Origin: Thermogutta terrifontis
Lineage (GTDB): Bacteria > Planctomycetota > Planctomycetia > Pirellulales > Thermoguttaceae
Length of the DNA: 64,000 bases
Direction: 5' to 3'
Assembly (NCBI RefSeq): GCF_002277955.1
Contig: NZ_CP018477.1
Location: 1,612,001 to 1,676,000 of the forward strand
In this document: piece after piece, positions 26,848-35,616 of the stretch
How positions within the stretch are numbered: the first letter of the stretch is position 1
How the letters are laid out: every line of letters begins with the position of its first letter
Position numbers and translations under genes: made by a program
Notes under the pieces: model-generated
What the model was told of the DNA's origin: nothing
Seen by the model: only the letters and a program-made list of their open reading frames with translations
Database searches by the model: none

Positions 26848-28188
26848 TCACGAACTCGTTTCATCGCCAAGTGTGGATTTTCGGCGGAGGATATGGTGGT
26901 AATGCTGGGCAAAGCGGTGGGCCTCGTCCCGCACGTACTGTAGCAGTCGCAGCGCGAAGGAATGCCGGCTGAGGCGAAGAGGTTCATCTTTCCCTGGCAC
27001 AAATACTTCTTCTTCTCGCTTGGCCAGCGAGATAAAAACGGGGCGAGGACCGTCCCATTGCTCGAGAGCAGAAAGGGCTGCGTGGAGTTGGCCTTTGCCA
27101 CCATCAATGAGAAAGATGTCCGGTGGAGATTCATCCTCCTCACGCAGTCTGCGGAACCTCCGATGGACGACTTCCCTGATGGCCGCGTAATCGTCGATCC
27201 CTTCCACTGTTTGAATCCGATACCGCTTGTAACCGGGCTTAAACGGGAGACCGTCGATGAAGCGGACCAGGCTGGCGACCATCTCGCACCCGGAAAGGTG
27301 GGCGATATCCACGCCTTCAATCGTCCTCGGCGGCTGGGCCAGCTTGAGAACGCGCTGGAGTCCTGCCAGTCCTTTCTTGGGATCCACATGAAAAACCTCG
27401 GGCTGGACATGGATGTCGATCTTGCCCCGCTCGTCCAGCTTCTCGAGGTACTCGATTTCATCCCGCAAGCGGGCGGCCTCTTCGAACCGCAGCGCTTCCG
27501 CCGCTTCTTTCATCTCTCGCCGTAAATCTTTGAGAAGCTCCTGTTTGTCGCCTTCCAAGAACCGCTGAAGTCGTCGGATATCTTTGCGGTATTCCTCCTT
27601 GGAAATGCGCAGGTTACAGGGGGCCGAGCACTGGTTGATTGCTGCCAGCAGACACGGGCGGAAATGCCGCCAGCGCGGGTCGTCTTCTCGTATGTCAAGC
27701 TGGCACGTGCGGAATTTGAAAATCTTTTGCAGGACCTGAATTGCGCCCCGCAGGACACGGGGGCTTGTGAACGGCCCGTAAAGCTTGGTGCCCCGCTCTT
27801 GAGGTTCCCGCGTGAACACCACCCGCGGGAAATCCTCACGGATATAAATTTCCAGGTAAGGAAATGTTTTGTCGTCTTTGAGCTCGCGATTGTATTTGGG
27901 CTGAATGTCCTTAATCAGCCGTGCCTCCATGAGCACGGCATCCACTTCACTTTCCGCCTCGATATAATCGATGTCCCGGATTTCCTGGACAAGTTTTGCC
28001 GTGCGCGGGTCCTCGGCAGCAGCCTTGAGAAAGTAACTGCTTGCGCGATTGCGGAGGTCTTTGGCCTTCCCGATGTAAATAACCCGGCCTGCCTCATCTT
28101 TCATGAGGTATACGCCGGGCTTGTGCGGAAAGCTTTTGACCTTCAACGCGGCGGGAGAACGTGTGTGATCCGCTTCCATGGACGCCAT
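26848..28188 (-). CDS. uvrC: Excinuclease ABC subunit UvrC, short form
   Basis: 446 residues against about 600 in typical UvrC. The GIY-YIG nuclease (KPGVYLMKDEAGRVIYIGKA, residues 22-41), UVR motif (EAAEALRFEEAARLRDEIEY, about 203-222) and RNase-H-like nuclease (GVDIAHLSG, LIDGGKGQL, RDEAHRFA) are all present. The sequence stops shortly after RDEAHRFAQHYHHILRR, so the C-terminal double helix-hairpin-helix, normally SALDEIPGIG onward, is absent. The frame ends cleanly and the hydrolase gene lies 20 bases away, so this is not an artefact of the edge. It incises damaged DNA with UvrAB. Confidence 0.9.
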   Translation of the reverse strand: MASMEADHTRSPAALKVKSFPHKPGVYLMKDEAGRVIYIGKAKDLRNRASSYFLKAAAEDPRTAKLVQEIRDIDYIEAESEVDAVLMEARLIKDIQPKYNRELKDDKTFPYLEIYIREDFPRVVFTREPQERGTKLYGPFTSPRVLRGAIQVLQKIFKFRTCQLDIREDDPRWRHFRPCLLAAINQCSAPCNLRISKEEYRKDIRRLQRFLEGDKQELLKDLRREMKEAAEALRFEEAARLRDEIEYLEKLDERGKIDIHVQPEVFHVDPKKGLAGLQRVLKLAQPPRTIEGVDIAHLSGCEMVASLVRFIDGLPFKPGYKRYRIQTVEGIDDYAAIREVVHRRFRRLREEDESPPDIFLIDGGKGQLHAALSALEQWDGPRPVFISLAKREEEVFVPGKDEPLRLSRHSFALRLLQYVRDEAHRFAQHYHHILRRKSTLGDETSS

Positions 28189-28707
28189 CTTCAGACACCT
28201 CCAGCGATCCCTGTTTTGATTATACCGGCTGAGACTTGGAGAGGGCTGAATCTGGTACTCACGATTGCAGCGAAACTACGATCCCGAAAGAAACCAATCA
28301 GGAGCAAGCAAACAACTTTCGTTTGGCTTTGGAGGATACGGCTAACGTGAACAAACGCACACACCGGCGCGATTCATACTCAAAGCTGGTGGTCCCAGAA
28401 CAGCATCCGGTAAGAGTCACTAGTTGGTGTGACATGGAAGCCTTCACCCGCGCTTGGCCGTGATTGGAGAAGCTCGCCCCGCGGTCCCTGGTAACTGACT
28501 TCCGTAGTTTTCATTTCGCAGGTTTATATCCACCCCCTAAATAAGGGGGAGGATGCCGACGCCTACAGGCAGTTCCGAAGAGCAGCGCTGTCGCTGGTCA
28601 AATGAATCGTGAACGATTATCATAAAAATTAGTGCGAATTGCCGGGATCTGCCGCCAGCGGCAGCCCCTCACAAGTCGGATCTGTCGTTTTCTAACAGGT
28701 GACCGCA
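28189..28707. other. Intergenic, no clear gene
   Basis: This 519-base gap separates divergent uvrC and the next rightward gene. A small hairpin CCCCCT with AGGGGG (28533-28549) is present. A 75-codon frame at 28236 is not convincing. Nothing else is recognised. Confidence 0.4.
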
Positions 28708-29022
28708 ATGGCTCGGAAGATCTTGGACCGGAAAGCCCTCCGTCAGCAGGCGGAGGCGGCAGAGGCGGCTTCCCAGGAGGCGAATTCAAAAGCGAAGTCT
28801 TCTCGGAAAAGTCGTCCAAAAGTCAAAAAGGTCGTCAAGCGTATTGCCTTGTGGGGAGTATTCAGCCAGGCCCTCGTCGAAGTGCAAACATTCGATTATG
28901 CTCATCGGGAAGACGCCGAACGTGTGGCAAGGGAGCTCTCCGAAAGCAAGAAAATCCCCCACTTTGTTCAGCTCGTCAAACGGGAAGTTGAAGTAGAGAT
29001 GCCGGTGGAGGACGAGGCGTGA
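28708..29022 (+). CDS. Hypothetical 104-residue protein
   Basis: No family recognised. A basic, Ala/Ser/Lys-rich N-terminal 45 residues (AARK...SSRKSRPKVKKVVKR) is followed by a compact alpha-beta part: RIALWGVFSQALVEVQTFDYAHREDAERVARELSESKK, then a strand FVQLVKREVEVEM. The basic head suggests nucleic-acid or membrane binding, which is inference. The gene starts at ATG 28708 after CAGGTGACC. It precedes the lipoprotein gene at 29149 by 126 bases. Confidence 0.65.
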   Translation: MARKILDRKALRQQAEAAEAASQEANSKAKSSRKSRPKVKKVVKRIALWGVFSQALVEVQTFDYAHREDAERVARELSESKKIPHFVQLVKREVEVEMPVEDEA

Positions 29023-29148
29023 CTGGCGGCGGGTGACTCCGTCCTTAAAATGTTGTCCGGGCCGGAGCCTTCCAGTCGGCTGGCATTTCAGTGAGGCCGT
29101 ACCGGCAGACTTCTCGGCATGGTTGTTTGGTACCGAGAGGGCGAAAGG

Positions 29149-30117
29149 ATGGCATTGCATAATTCCAACCTGCGCCGGGTGCGAATAGGTGTGTCCTTTG
29201 TGGTGATCGGGGCACTTGTCCTATCGGAGGGATGTGGAAAATCAGGGGCCCCCAGTGACGGAGGATCGCCATCCGTGGCCCGACTGGACGCCGGCGAGCT
29301 TCCCAGTCTCGGTGATCCACTTCCGCCGCTTGATGAAGGCCGCCTGGAGATCAGTCCTCCGCGGGATTGGGTGGTGTCACCGCGGTCTAGCCGGTACATC
29401 GTCCGATTCCAGGCAGGGGAAGGGAATCCTTACCCCACCGTGATCGTAACAGCCCAGGATTGCCCGCAGTTCAAAAACATCGATGCCGGCAATGTGGGTG
29501 CGTTTGCCAAATTCGTGGCTTCGGAGCTTGCTTCCGCGGGTGTCAAGACCACCGTGAAGACGGGGCAAATTGGTCAGCTTATCGGAGTCATGTACACCCG
29601 GCGGGCAAAGGTAAAAGACGCCCTCGGCGGGATCGTGGATCGGGTCTTCTTTGATACGGTGGTGGCGGGCCGTCGATACCAGTTTGAGCTTCGCTCTCCG
29701 CCGGAAACCGTGGGATTGGCCGAGCCTTATCTATTGGCCATTGTGCGGGGGACGAAAATAACTGGGGTGGGAGAACTGGAGGAAACGCTCGCCTCCGAGG
29801 AAAATGCTTCCAAGCCGGAAGCGAAAACGGCTCCCGCGCCCGCCTCGAAAGCACCGCAGAAACCGGAAAAAGAAACCGCTGCGTCTCAAAAGCCGGAAAA
29901 ACCGGCTCCACAGGCGAAAACGCCAGAGCAAAAGCCAGAACAACCTGCCACGGCGGAAAAGTCCAGCCCAGCAAGCCGCCCAGAGGAGACCACGGCACAG
30001 CAGACTAAACCGGCTTCCCCGGCTCAACCGGAGCAGTCTCAGCCCGAGGACGGCGGAAAGAAAAAGGGCAAGTCGGCAGAGGACCTGCTCAAAGAAGTGG
30101 ACAAGCTGCTTCAGTGA
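29149..30117 (+). CDS. Lipoprotein with a Lys/Pro/Glu-rich tail
   Basis: 322 residues. The signal peptide with lipobox LSEGC (around residues 26-30) marks lipid anchoring. Residues 50-200 form a compact domain (LEISPPRDWVVSPRSSRYIVRFQ; VDRVFFDTVVAGRRYQFELRS) that looks like a small alpha-beta unit. From about 215 on, the sequence is Ala/Pro/Glu/Lys low complexity with repeated KPEK/PEQKPEQ blocks, then KKKGKSAEDLLKEVDKLLQ. The tail may span the cell envelope or bind peptidoglycan; that is inference. GAGAGG lies eight bases before the ATG. Confidence 0.78.
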   Translation: MALHNSNLRRVRIGVSFVVIGALVLSEGCGKSGAPSDGGSPSVARLDAGELPSLGDPLPPLDEGRLEISPPRDWVVSPRSSRYIVRFQAGEGNPYPTVIVTAQDCPQFKNIDAGNVGAFAKFVASELASAGVKTTVKTGQIGQLIGVMYTRRAKVKDALGGIVDRVFFDTVVAGRRYQFELRSPPETVGLAEPYLLAIVRGTKITGVGELEETLASEENASKPEAKTAPAPASKAPQKPEKETAASQKPEKPAPQAKTPEQKPEQPATAEKSSPASRPEETTAQQTKPASPAQPEQSQPEDGGKKKGKSAEDLLKEVDKLLQ

Positions 30118-30617
30118 GGCCGATCTGGGATGCCGGATGAGTCACATGGAGCGAACGGTCTCACCCATTCCCACTTCTTTGAAGGATTTGTCGGAGCCTG
30201 AAGGCATGGGGTGCGGCAGGGGCAATTCATGAATTGTCCCTTCGTTTTGCGGGAATTGAACCTGGCAGATACAAATCGGTCCGTGAGTTGGGTTGTGCAA
30301 GGTCGCAATGTGGACCTAACACGTAGGTCCCTCCGAGGTGATTTTGACTGCCGCCGAAAGTCTCCACCAGGTTCAGGTTCCTTCCCGACGGCAGAGGAAA
30401 AGTGGGGATAACTCAGGCGAACGGGATATCGACAGACGCCTCTGGTTGAATCACAATGATAGACAAGCCGCGCTGGGGTCCAAATTGGTAGAACAGCACG
30501 GCGGGAGGTGCCCGGCATTCGGAGGACGGTACCTTGGGTTTGGGGGCATGGAGTGCCGAAGGTGCATAGTCACGTTACAGGTGTCTCCTCAATTGTGTTT
30601 GGTGGGAAAGGCCAGCG
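30118..30617. other. Intergenic, leader region of the Hsp70 gene
   Basis: This 500-base gap precedes the Hsp70 gene and carries two inverted repeats: GGGGCAATTC...GAATTGTCCC (about 30220-30241) and GGACCTA...TAGGTCC (30312-30330, loop ACACG). No gene is supported. Confidence 0.45.
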
Positions 30618-32195
30618 ATGCATTTCGAACCTGGGCATACGGTCGGCATTGATTTGGGAACAACGTTCTCCGCAATCGCTATTCTGGATGACGAAGGACG
30701 CCCGCGAGTCATTCCCAACGATGACGGAGAAATCGAAACGGCCAGCGTCATTCTGCTGGCAGAGAGTGGCCACGTGATCGTCGGGCCCAACAGAATGCGG
30801 GCGGCTATGGAAGATCCGCAAAACGTCATTGAGCGGATCAAGCGATACATGGGCATGCCCGACTATCGCCGTACCTTCGACGGGCGCGAAATCTCTCCCG
30901 AATTTATTTCAGCCCTGATTCTCAAAAAGTTACGGCAGGACGCAGAAAAGCAGATCGGAAAGATCGGCAACGCGGTTATCACCGTACCGTATTACTTCAA
31001 CGATGCGCGGCGCAAAGCCACCCAGGACGCGGGGCGGATCGCCGGGCTCAATGTGATCGACATTATGAATGAGCCGACTGCCGCCACGCTGACATACGCC
31101 TATAAAGAAGGTATTCTCGGGAACCCGGAAGTTCGGGTTGACAAACCCCGGAAGGTTCTCGTGTACGACCTGGGTGGTGGGACGTTCGACGTGACCGTCG
31201 TGGAATACACCCCCACCCAGTTCCGGGTCCTGGCGACCGACGGTGATGTGCAGCTCGGTGGCGTGGACTGGAATGACCGTCTCCTCGACTATGTGGCGGA
31301 CACGTTCAAGCAGCGGCACGGCATCGATCCGCGGGAATCACCCCAAATGATTCAGATCCTGCGGAACGACTGCGACCTGGCCAAGATTGAGCTCTCGGAA
31401 AAGACTGAGACGGTGATCCATTGCCGGTATGAAGGTCGTGCCATCGACGTGCCAATCACCCGCGAATTGTTCGATCAGCTAACGGCTGACCTGCTGCAAA
31501 GAACAGCTGACACAACGCTCCTCGTCCTAGAGGAAGCCCGCGTACGGCCTGAGGAGCTGGAAGCGATTGTGCTGGTGGGTGGCTCCACATTGATGCCGCA
31601 GGTGCCCGCCATGATCCGCCGGATTCTCAATCGCGAACCGTATCGCGGCATCTCGCCGCACACGGCGGTAGCCGAGGGCGCAGCGATCCACGCGGCAATT
31701 CTCGAAGCCAAATACCGCGGGGAGCAGAGCGTGCTTGCGGAAAGAATCCGTCGACGGCTGCAACTGGTGCAGCAGGAGAACGTCAACTCGCATGGGCTGG
31801 GGATTGTGGCCCTCGACCCGAAGACGGGGAAAACGATCAACCATGTGATGATCCCTCGTAACAGCCGGATTCCGATCGAAGTCCGCAGAATCTTCAAAAC
31901 CACCAAAGATAACCAGGAACGGATCACGGTGCAGGTTTTGGAGGGAGACGCACCGGATCCCTTCGCGTGTTCGCTCCTCGGAAAGTGCCGCATTACCGAC
32001 CTGCCCCCCAATTTGCCGAAGGGCTCGCCGGTCGAGGTGACCTATGCGTTCAGTGCTCAGGGACGCGTCATCGTGACGGCACGCGACAAGACCAGCGGGC
32101 GTGAAGCACGCATTGAGATTGAACGGCGGGGAGTGCTCGCTGAAGAGGAAGTTGACGCCCTCAAGCGTCTGGCTGACGAATACAAAGTCGATTAG
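30618..32195 (+). CDS. Hsp70-family protein, lid-less
   Basis: 525 residues. The ATPase domain is complete: GIDLGTTFS (10-18), VPYYFNDARRKATQDAGRIAG, NEPTAAT, VYDLGGGTFDVTVVEY and VLVGGSTLMP. The substrate domain is only about 150 residues and ends after a beta part (ITVQVLEGDAPDPFACSLLG), so the helical lid of DnaK (638 residues in E. coli) is missing. It lies 11 bases before a gene for a membrane protein with a J-like domain, so the two probably act together; a soluble cytoplasmic location is likely. GGGAAAGG precedes the ATG. Confidence 0.9.
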   Translation: MHFEPGHTVGIDLGTTFSAIAILDDEGRPRVIPNDDGEIETASVILLAESGHVIVGPNRMRAAMEDPQNVIERIKRYMGMPDYRRTFDGREISPEFISALILKKLRQDAEKQIGKIGNAVITVPYYFNDARRKATQDAGRIAGLNVIDIMNEPTAATLTYAYKEGILGNPEVRVDKPRKVLVYDLGGGTFDVTVVEYTPTQFRVLATDGDVQLGGVDWNDRLLDYVADTFKQRHGIDPRESPQMIQILRNDCDLAKIELSEKTETVIHCRYEGRAIDVPITRELFDQLTADLLQRTADTTLLVLEEARVRPEELEAIVLVGGSTLMPQVPAMIRRILNREPYRGISPHTAVAEGAAIHAAILEAKYRGEQSVLAERIRRRLQLVQQENVNSHGLGIVALDPKTGKTINHVMIPRNSRIPIEVRRIFKTTKDNQERITVQVLEGDAPDPFACSLLGKCRITDLPPNLPKGSPVEVTYAFSAQGRVIVTARDKTSGREARIEIERRGVLAEEEVDALKRLADEYKVD

Positions 32196-32206
32196 GAAGT
32201 CCGGGT

Positions 32207-33199
32207 ATGGCAAAGAAGCCGATCGACGTTTATCGCGACTGGTTGGGGATTGAGGAAACCCAGCGCCCGCTCAATTACTATCAGCTTCTCAAACTTCCCC
32301 TCTTTGAAGACGACGTCAACAAGATCCGGGAGCAGTACCGGAAACTGAACGCATATGTCCGCAAGTATGCGACGGGCGACTATGCTTTTGAGTCCCAGCA
32401 GCTTCTCAATGAACTGGCAAAGGCCATGCTGTGCCTCACCGACGCCCAGCGAAAGCGCGAATACGACGCGATGCTGGGGCGAAAGGATTTTGGTGAGGGC
32501 GTGCGGCGCACCGTTGAGGAGATTCTCCTCGCCAACAAGGCGATCACACCCGAGGCTCTGGAGCGGGCGAGGCGCTTTGCCCAGGCGGTAGGGCTGCCCA
32601 TCCATGACGCCATCATCCAGCAAAAGCTGGTGCCGCCGGATGTGGTGATGCAGGCCTACGCCGAATCACAGGGTTTACCCTTTGTTGATCTTCAGGAAAC
32701 GGCGATCGACATGGCCCTTCTGGACAAGATGCCTGCCGCGCTCGCCCGCCAGTATTCTTGCCTGCCCGTCATGGTGGACGACAATCAGTTGCTGGTGGCG
32801 TCACCTTTTCCGCTCAATCCCGATGTGGAGGAGACACTTCGTCACCTGTACGGTTTGCCTGTGCGGAGCGTGATCACCACGCCAATCGGCATCAACGCGG
32901 CGATCACACGGTACATGTCTGGCAGGGGTGACGGGCGGGGCCAAAAGGCTGCCGCCGCTCCACAAAAAGCAGCCGCCACACAAAAAACTTTCGCCCCGCG
33001 TTCCCCGGAACGTTTTCGTCAGGACCTCCAGTATGCCATTGTGGCATTTAACCTGACAGTCATTATCCTTATGCTCGCACAGTTCATGCTAAGGACTGTC
33101 TATGACTGGTCCACTCTCTTTGGGATGATCATTTTGGCGGTGATCGGAGGACTCATCGTGGGAGCAGGGACGTTCGTGTATCTTTCCCGGCGGCCATAG
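32207..33199 (+). CDS. Membrane protein with J-like domain and MshEN-like domain
   Basis: 330 residues. Residues 20-90 resemble a J-domain (YYQLLKLPLFEDDVNKIREQYRKL; LCLTDAQRKREYDAML), but the HPD motif between helices II and III is not present. Residues 105-235 resemble the MshEN/type II secretion ATPase N-terminal domain (IPDAIIQQK-like HDAIIQQKLVPPDVVMQAYAESQGLPFVDL, DKMPAALARQYSCLPV, LLVASPFPLNPD). A Lys/Ala/Pro linker (240-265) leads to two C-terminal membrane helices (about 277-295 and 305-326). With the upstream Hsp70 gene 11 bases away, a membrane co-chaperone function is inferred, not shown. Confidence 0.75.
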   Translation: MAKKPIDVYRDWLGIEETQRPLNYYQLLKLPLFEDDVNKIREQYRKLNAYVRKYATGDYAFESQQLLNELAKAMLCLTDAQRKREYDAMLGRKDFGEGVRRTVEEILLANKAITPEALERARRFAQAVGLPIHDAIIQQKLVPPDVVMQAYAESQGLPFVDLQETAIDMALLDKMPAALARQYSCLPVMVDDNQLLVASPFPLNPDVEETLRHLYGLPVRSVITTPIGINAAITRYMSGRGDGRGQKAAAAPQKAAATQKTFAPRSPERFRQDLQYAIVAFNLTVIILMLAQFMLRTVYDWSTLFGMIILAVIGGLIVGAGTFVYLSRRP

Positions 33200-33373
33200 C
33201 CAATTGCTCTGTCATTAATGAAACTCCGCTTCCCAGCGAGCATTTTTCCGGGAGGTCCTCATTTAGGCCAAAGCCTGCCGATTATCACTGGCCAGGTGGA
33301 AAAAAGGCTGCTGCGGGTATTCATGCCCAGTTAGAAGACCGTGCACTGACCATCTGCTACTTACTGATCGGCC

Positions 33374-35206
33374 TTAGCGCGTCGCGCCGTCTCGCTGGGC
33401 GAGGATCTGTTGGGCAGCCTGAAGGCCAGCCTCGAGAATTGGATCTCGCGAGGTTGACAGCAATGCCGGCGAGCCTGCGTCCCCAGAAACCGAGAACGGA
33501 TTGCCATCTGTGTTTGATCCTGAATCCGAGGGCGACCGGGCGACAAGAGGTCGTGCTGCGACCTGGACCCGAATATCCGGGATGACGCCGCGTCCCGCGT
33601 AGGGTTGGCCTCGCGGGGAGAAGAATCGCGCGGTCGTCAGCCGCAGGCCAGCGCCGGTGATGGCCAGTGGAAAGATCCCCTGGATCGATCCCTTTCCGTA
33701 ACTGGGGGTGCCCACAATCGTGCCCCGGCCCTGGTCCTGGAGGGCACCAGCAAAGATCTCCGCAGCGCTTGCACTTTCATGATCGATGAGAACCACCAGG
33801 GGCAGGGCACATTTACGAGCTTCTTGCGCGGTGTAAACGAGGTTTTCCTGAGAGTTTCGACCCTGTGTCGAGACGATGGTTCCGCCGGTCAAAAACAGAT
33901 CCGCCGTTTCCACAGCCGCTCCCAAAAGCCCCCCGGGATTGCCCCGCAGGTCGATGATGAGCGAACGCACGCCCTGAGCTTCCAGAAGACTGAGGGCCGT
34001 TTCCACATCGTGGGCTGTGGTTCGCTGAAAGCTGAGCAGTCGAAAATATCCGATTTTTGCCCGCTCATCCAGAATCCGCACGTCGGCCACGCTAGGGACT
34101 TCAACCCGCGTGCGGACTACAGAAAGCGTTCTTAGCTGGCCTGCGCGGTCCGCGATTTCCAGCGACACACTTGTTCCTTCCGGTCCTTTCAGCAGCTCTG
34201 CCGCGCGATCTGGAGATATATCTCGCACGTTCTGTCCGTCCACGGCCATAATTCGGTCCCCGGGTCGGATCCCCGACTTCTCTGCGGGACTTCCCGCAAT
34301 GACCCGCAGAACGATGAGGGCATCTTCCTGAGGACGCAACTCAACCCCGAGACCTACAAAATTACCCTCGATCTGGGAGTAAAGGTCGGACAGTTGGGCG
34401 GGAGTCAAAAAGGCAGAATAAGGATCCAGGGAGTTCACCGCTCCGCATATCATCTCCATAACGGCCGCACTGGCCGGCAGCCCAACCTTTTCGTGCAGCC
34501 ACTGTGCCAAACGGTTAACAGCGTCCAGAGCCGTCGTCCGAGACTGCACGCGAATTTGCGGAACGACAAACTCCAGATCGCGCCCGGCGCTGGCTGCCGC
34601 CTCTGAAGACAAGCTGATTTGATAGGCGGCGAGAAACTTGGGCTCGTTTAACGCGAGAGCCAAACCATGGACACCCTGACTGTAAAGTTCATTCCAATGG
34701 GGTGAGTCCACATAATGGGCCTGGATTTTAACGAGCACCTCGTCATACAGTTGGAGTGCATCTCGGGCCGAAAGATTGCGAACGGTTGTGAGAAACGTGC
34801 TATCGGCATACCGACGGATGAGGTCATAATGGAGTCGCGCTTCGTGGAAGCGTGTTTGCAGCTCCGGATGGCCCGGGAAGCGACGGATGGCTTCTTCATA
34901 AAGGCTCAGCGCCTCGCCCCAGCGGGATTGCCGCTCGAGGGACTGCCCCTGCTCCAAAACCGCTTTCAGTTCTTCCAATTCGTTTGCTGAGAGCGAAAGT
35001 TGGTCAGAAGACGGAGCATTGTTGAGCTTGCCGCCATCTGGAGCGGCCAGTCCGAAACTCATCGAAAGGAGCGAGATGCCAATGACGACTATGCAGACGG
35101 CAACTCTCAACAGCGCGATTCGCCACCGATTCGGGCAACGATGACGAACCGTGCCGGAGATCGTATGGATGGATTCGACGGATGAGTCCGGGCCTGCGTG
35201 CTCCAT
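33374..35206 (-). CDS. S41-family C-terminal processing peptidase with PDZ domain
   Basis: 610 residues. One N-terminal membrane segment (about 30-52), then TPR-like helices (WGEALSLYEEAIRRFPGHPEL), a PDZ domain (VIAGSPAEKSGIRPGDRIMAVDG) and the S41 protease domain. The catalytic Ser lies in HESASAAEIFAGALQ and the Lys in SYGKGSIQGIF. It probably trims or degrades envelope proteins at their C-termini. ATG 35206 is preferred over an ATG 111 bases upstream because GAGG/AGGA lies before it and homologues begin near this point. The TPR-like N-terminal part is an extra compared with short CtpA. Confidence 0.9.
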   Translation of the reverse strand: MEHAGPDSSVESIHTISGTVRHRCPNRWRIALLRVAVCIVVIGISLLSMSFGLAAPDGGKLNNAPSSDQLSLSANELEELKAVLEQGQSLERQSRWGEALSLYEEAIRRFPGHPELQTRFHEARLHYDLIRRYADSTFLTTVRNLSARDALQLYDEVLVKIQAHYVDSPHWNELYSQGVHGLALALNEPKFLAAYQISLSSEAAASAGRDLEFVVPQIRVQSRTTALDAVNRLAQWLHEKVGLPASAAVMEMICGAVNSLDPYSAFLTPAQLSDLYSQIEGNFVGLGVELRPQEDALIVLRVIAGSPAEKSGIRPGDRIMAVDGQNVRDISPDRAAELLKGPEGTSVSLEIADRAGQLRTLSVVRTRVEVPSVADVRILDERAKIGYFRLLSFQRTTAHDVETALSLLEAQGVRSLIIDLRGNPGGLLGAAVETADLFLTGGTIVSTQGRNSQENLVYTAQEARKCALPLVVLIDHESASAAEIFAGALQDQGRGTIVGTPSYGKGSIQGIFPLAITGAGLRLTTARFFSPRGQPYAGRGVIPDIRVQVAARPLVARSPSDSGSNTDGNPFSVSGDAGSPALLSTSRDPILEAGLQAAQQILAQRDGATR

Positions 35207-35616
35207 GCGTCCTGTCCTCACAGTGCTCCCTCGCCGAGTTCCTGCGGACGCCCACCTGCCAAAAGCAGGCAAAAGCAATTGTTGTGAATTCTTTACGTGG
35301 CGATCTTCCCAGAGCAATTCCTGCCTGGCAGCGTCAAATGACGCGCCGCCAAGCCCACATTACTCTGTTCGGATGAGTATAGCTCAGGCATCGACTCCGG
35401 GCAAAAACCCCAGCGGTGTTTTTCCCCGATTTGTCCGTTAAAACCGGCAACCTCACGAGACGGACACGCCGAACCTGATCATGGCAGAAAAGTTGACGAT
35501 AAAACATGCCATGCCACAGGAAGCGGCAGCGCCAGATTGGTAAAATTTCGCTGCATCCCCAGGGAAGATGGGGAATTTGATAAGGCAAGACCGCTATTAC
35601 TCGACGGACCAGTCGC
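35207..35616. other. Intergenic, no clear gene
   Basis: This 410-base gap precedes the S41 gene and follows the end of the oxidoreductase gene. No gene or obvious hairpin is supported. Confidence 0.4.
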
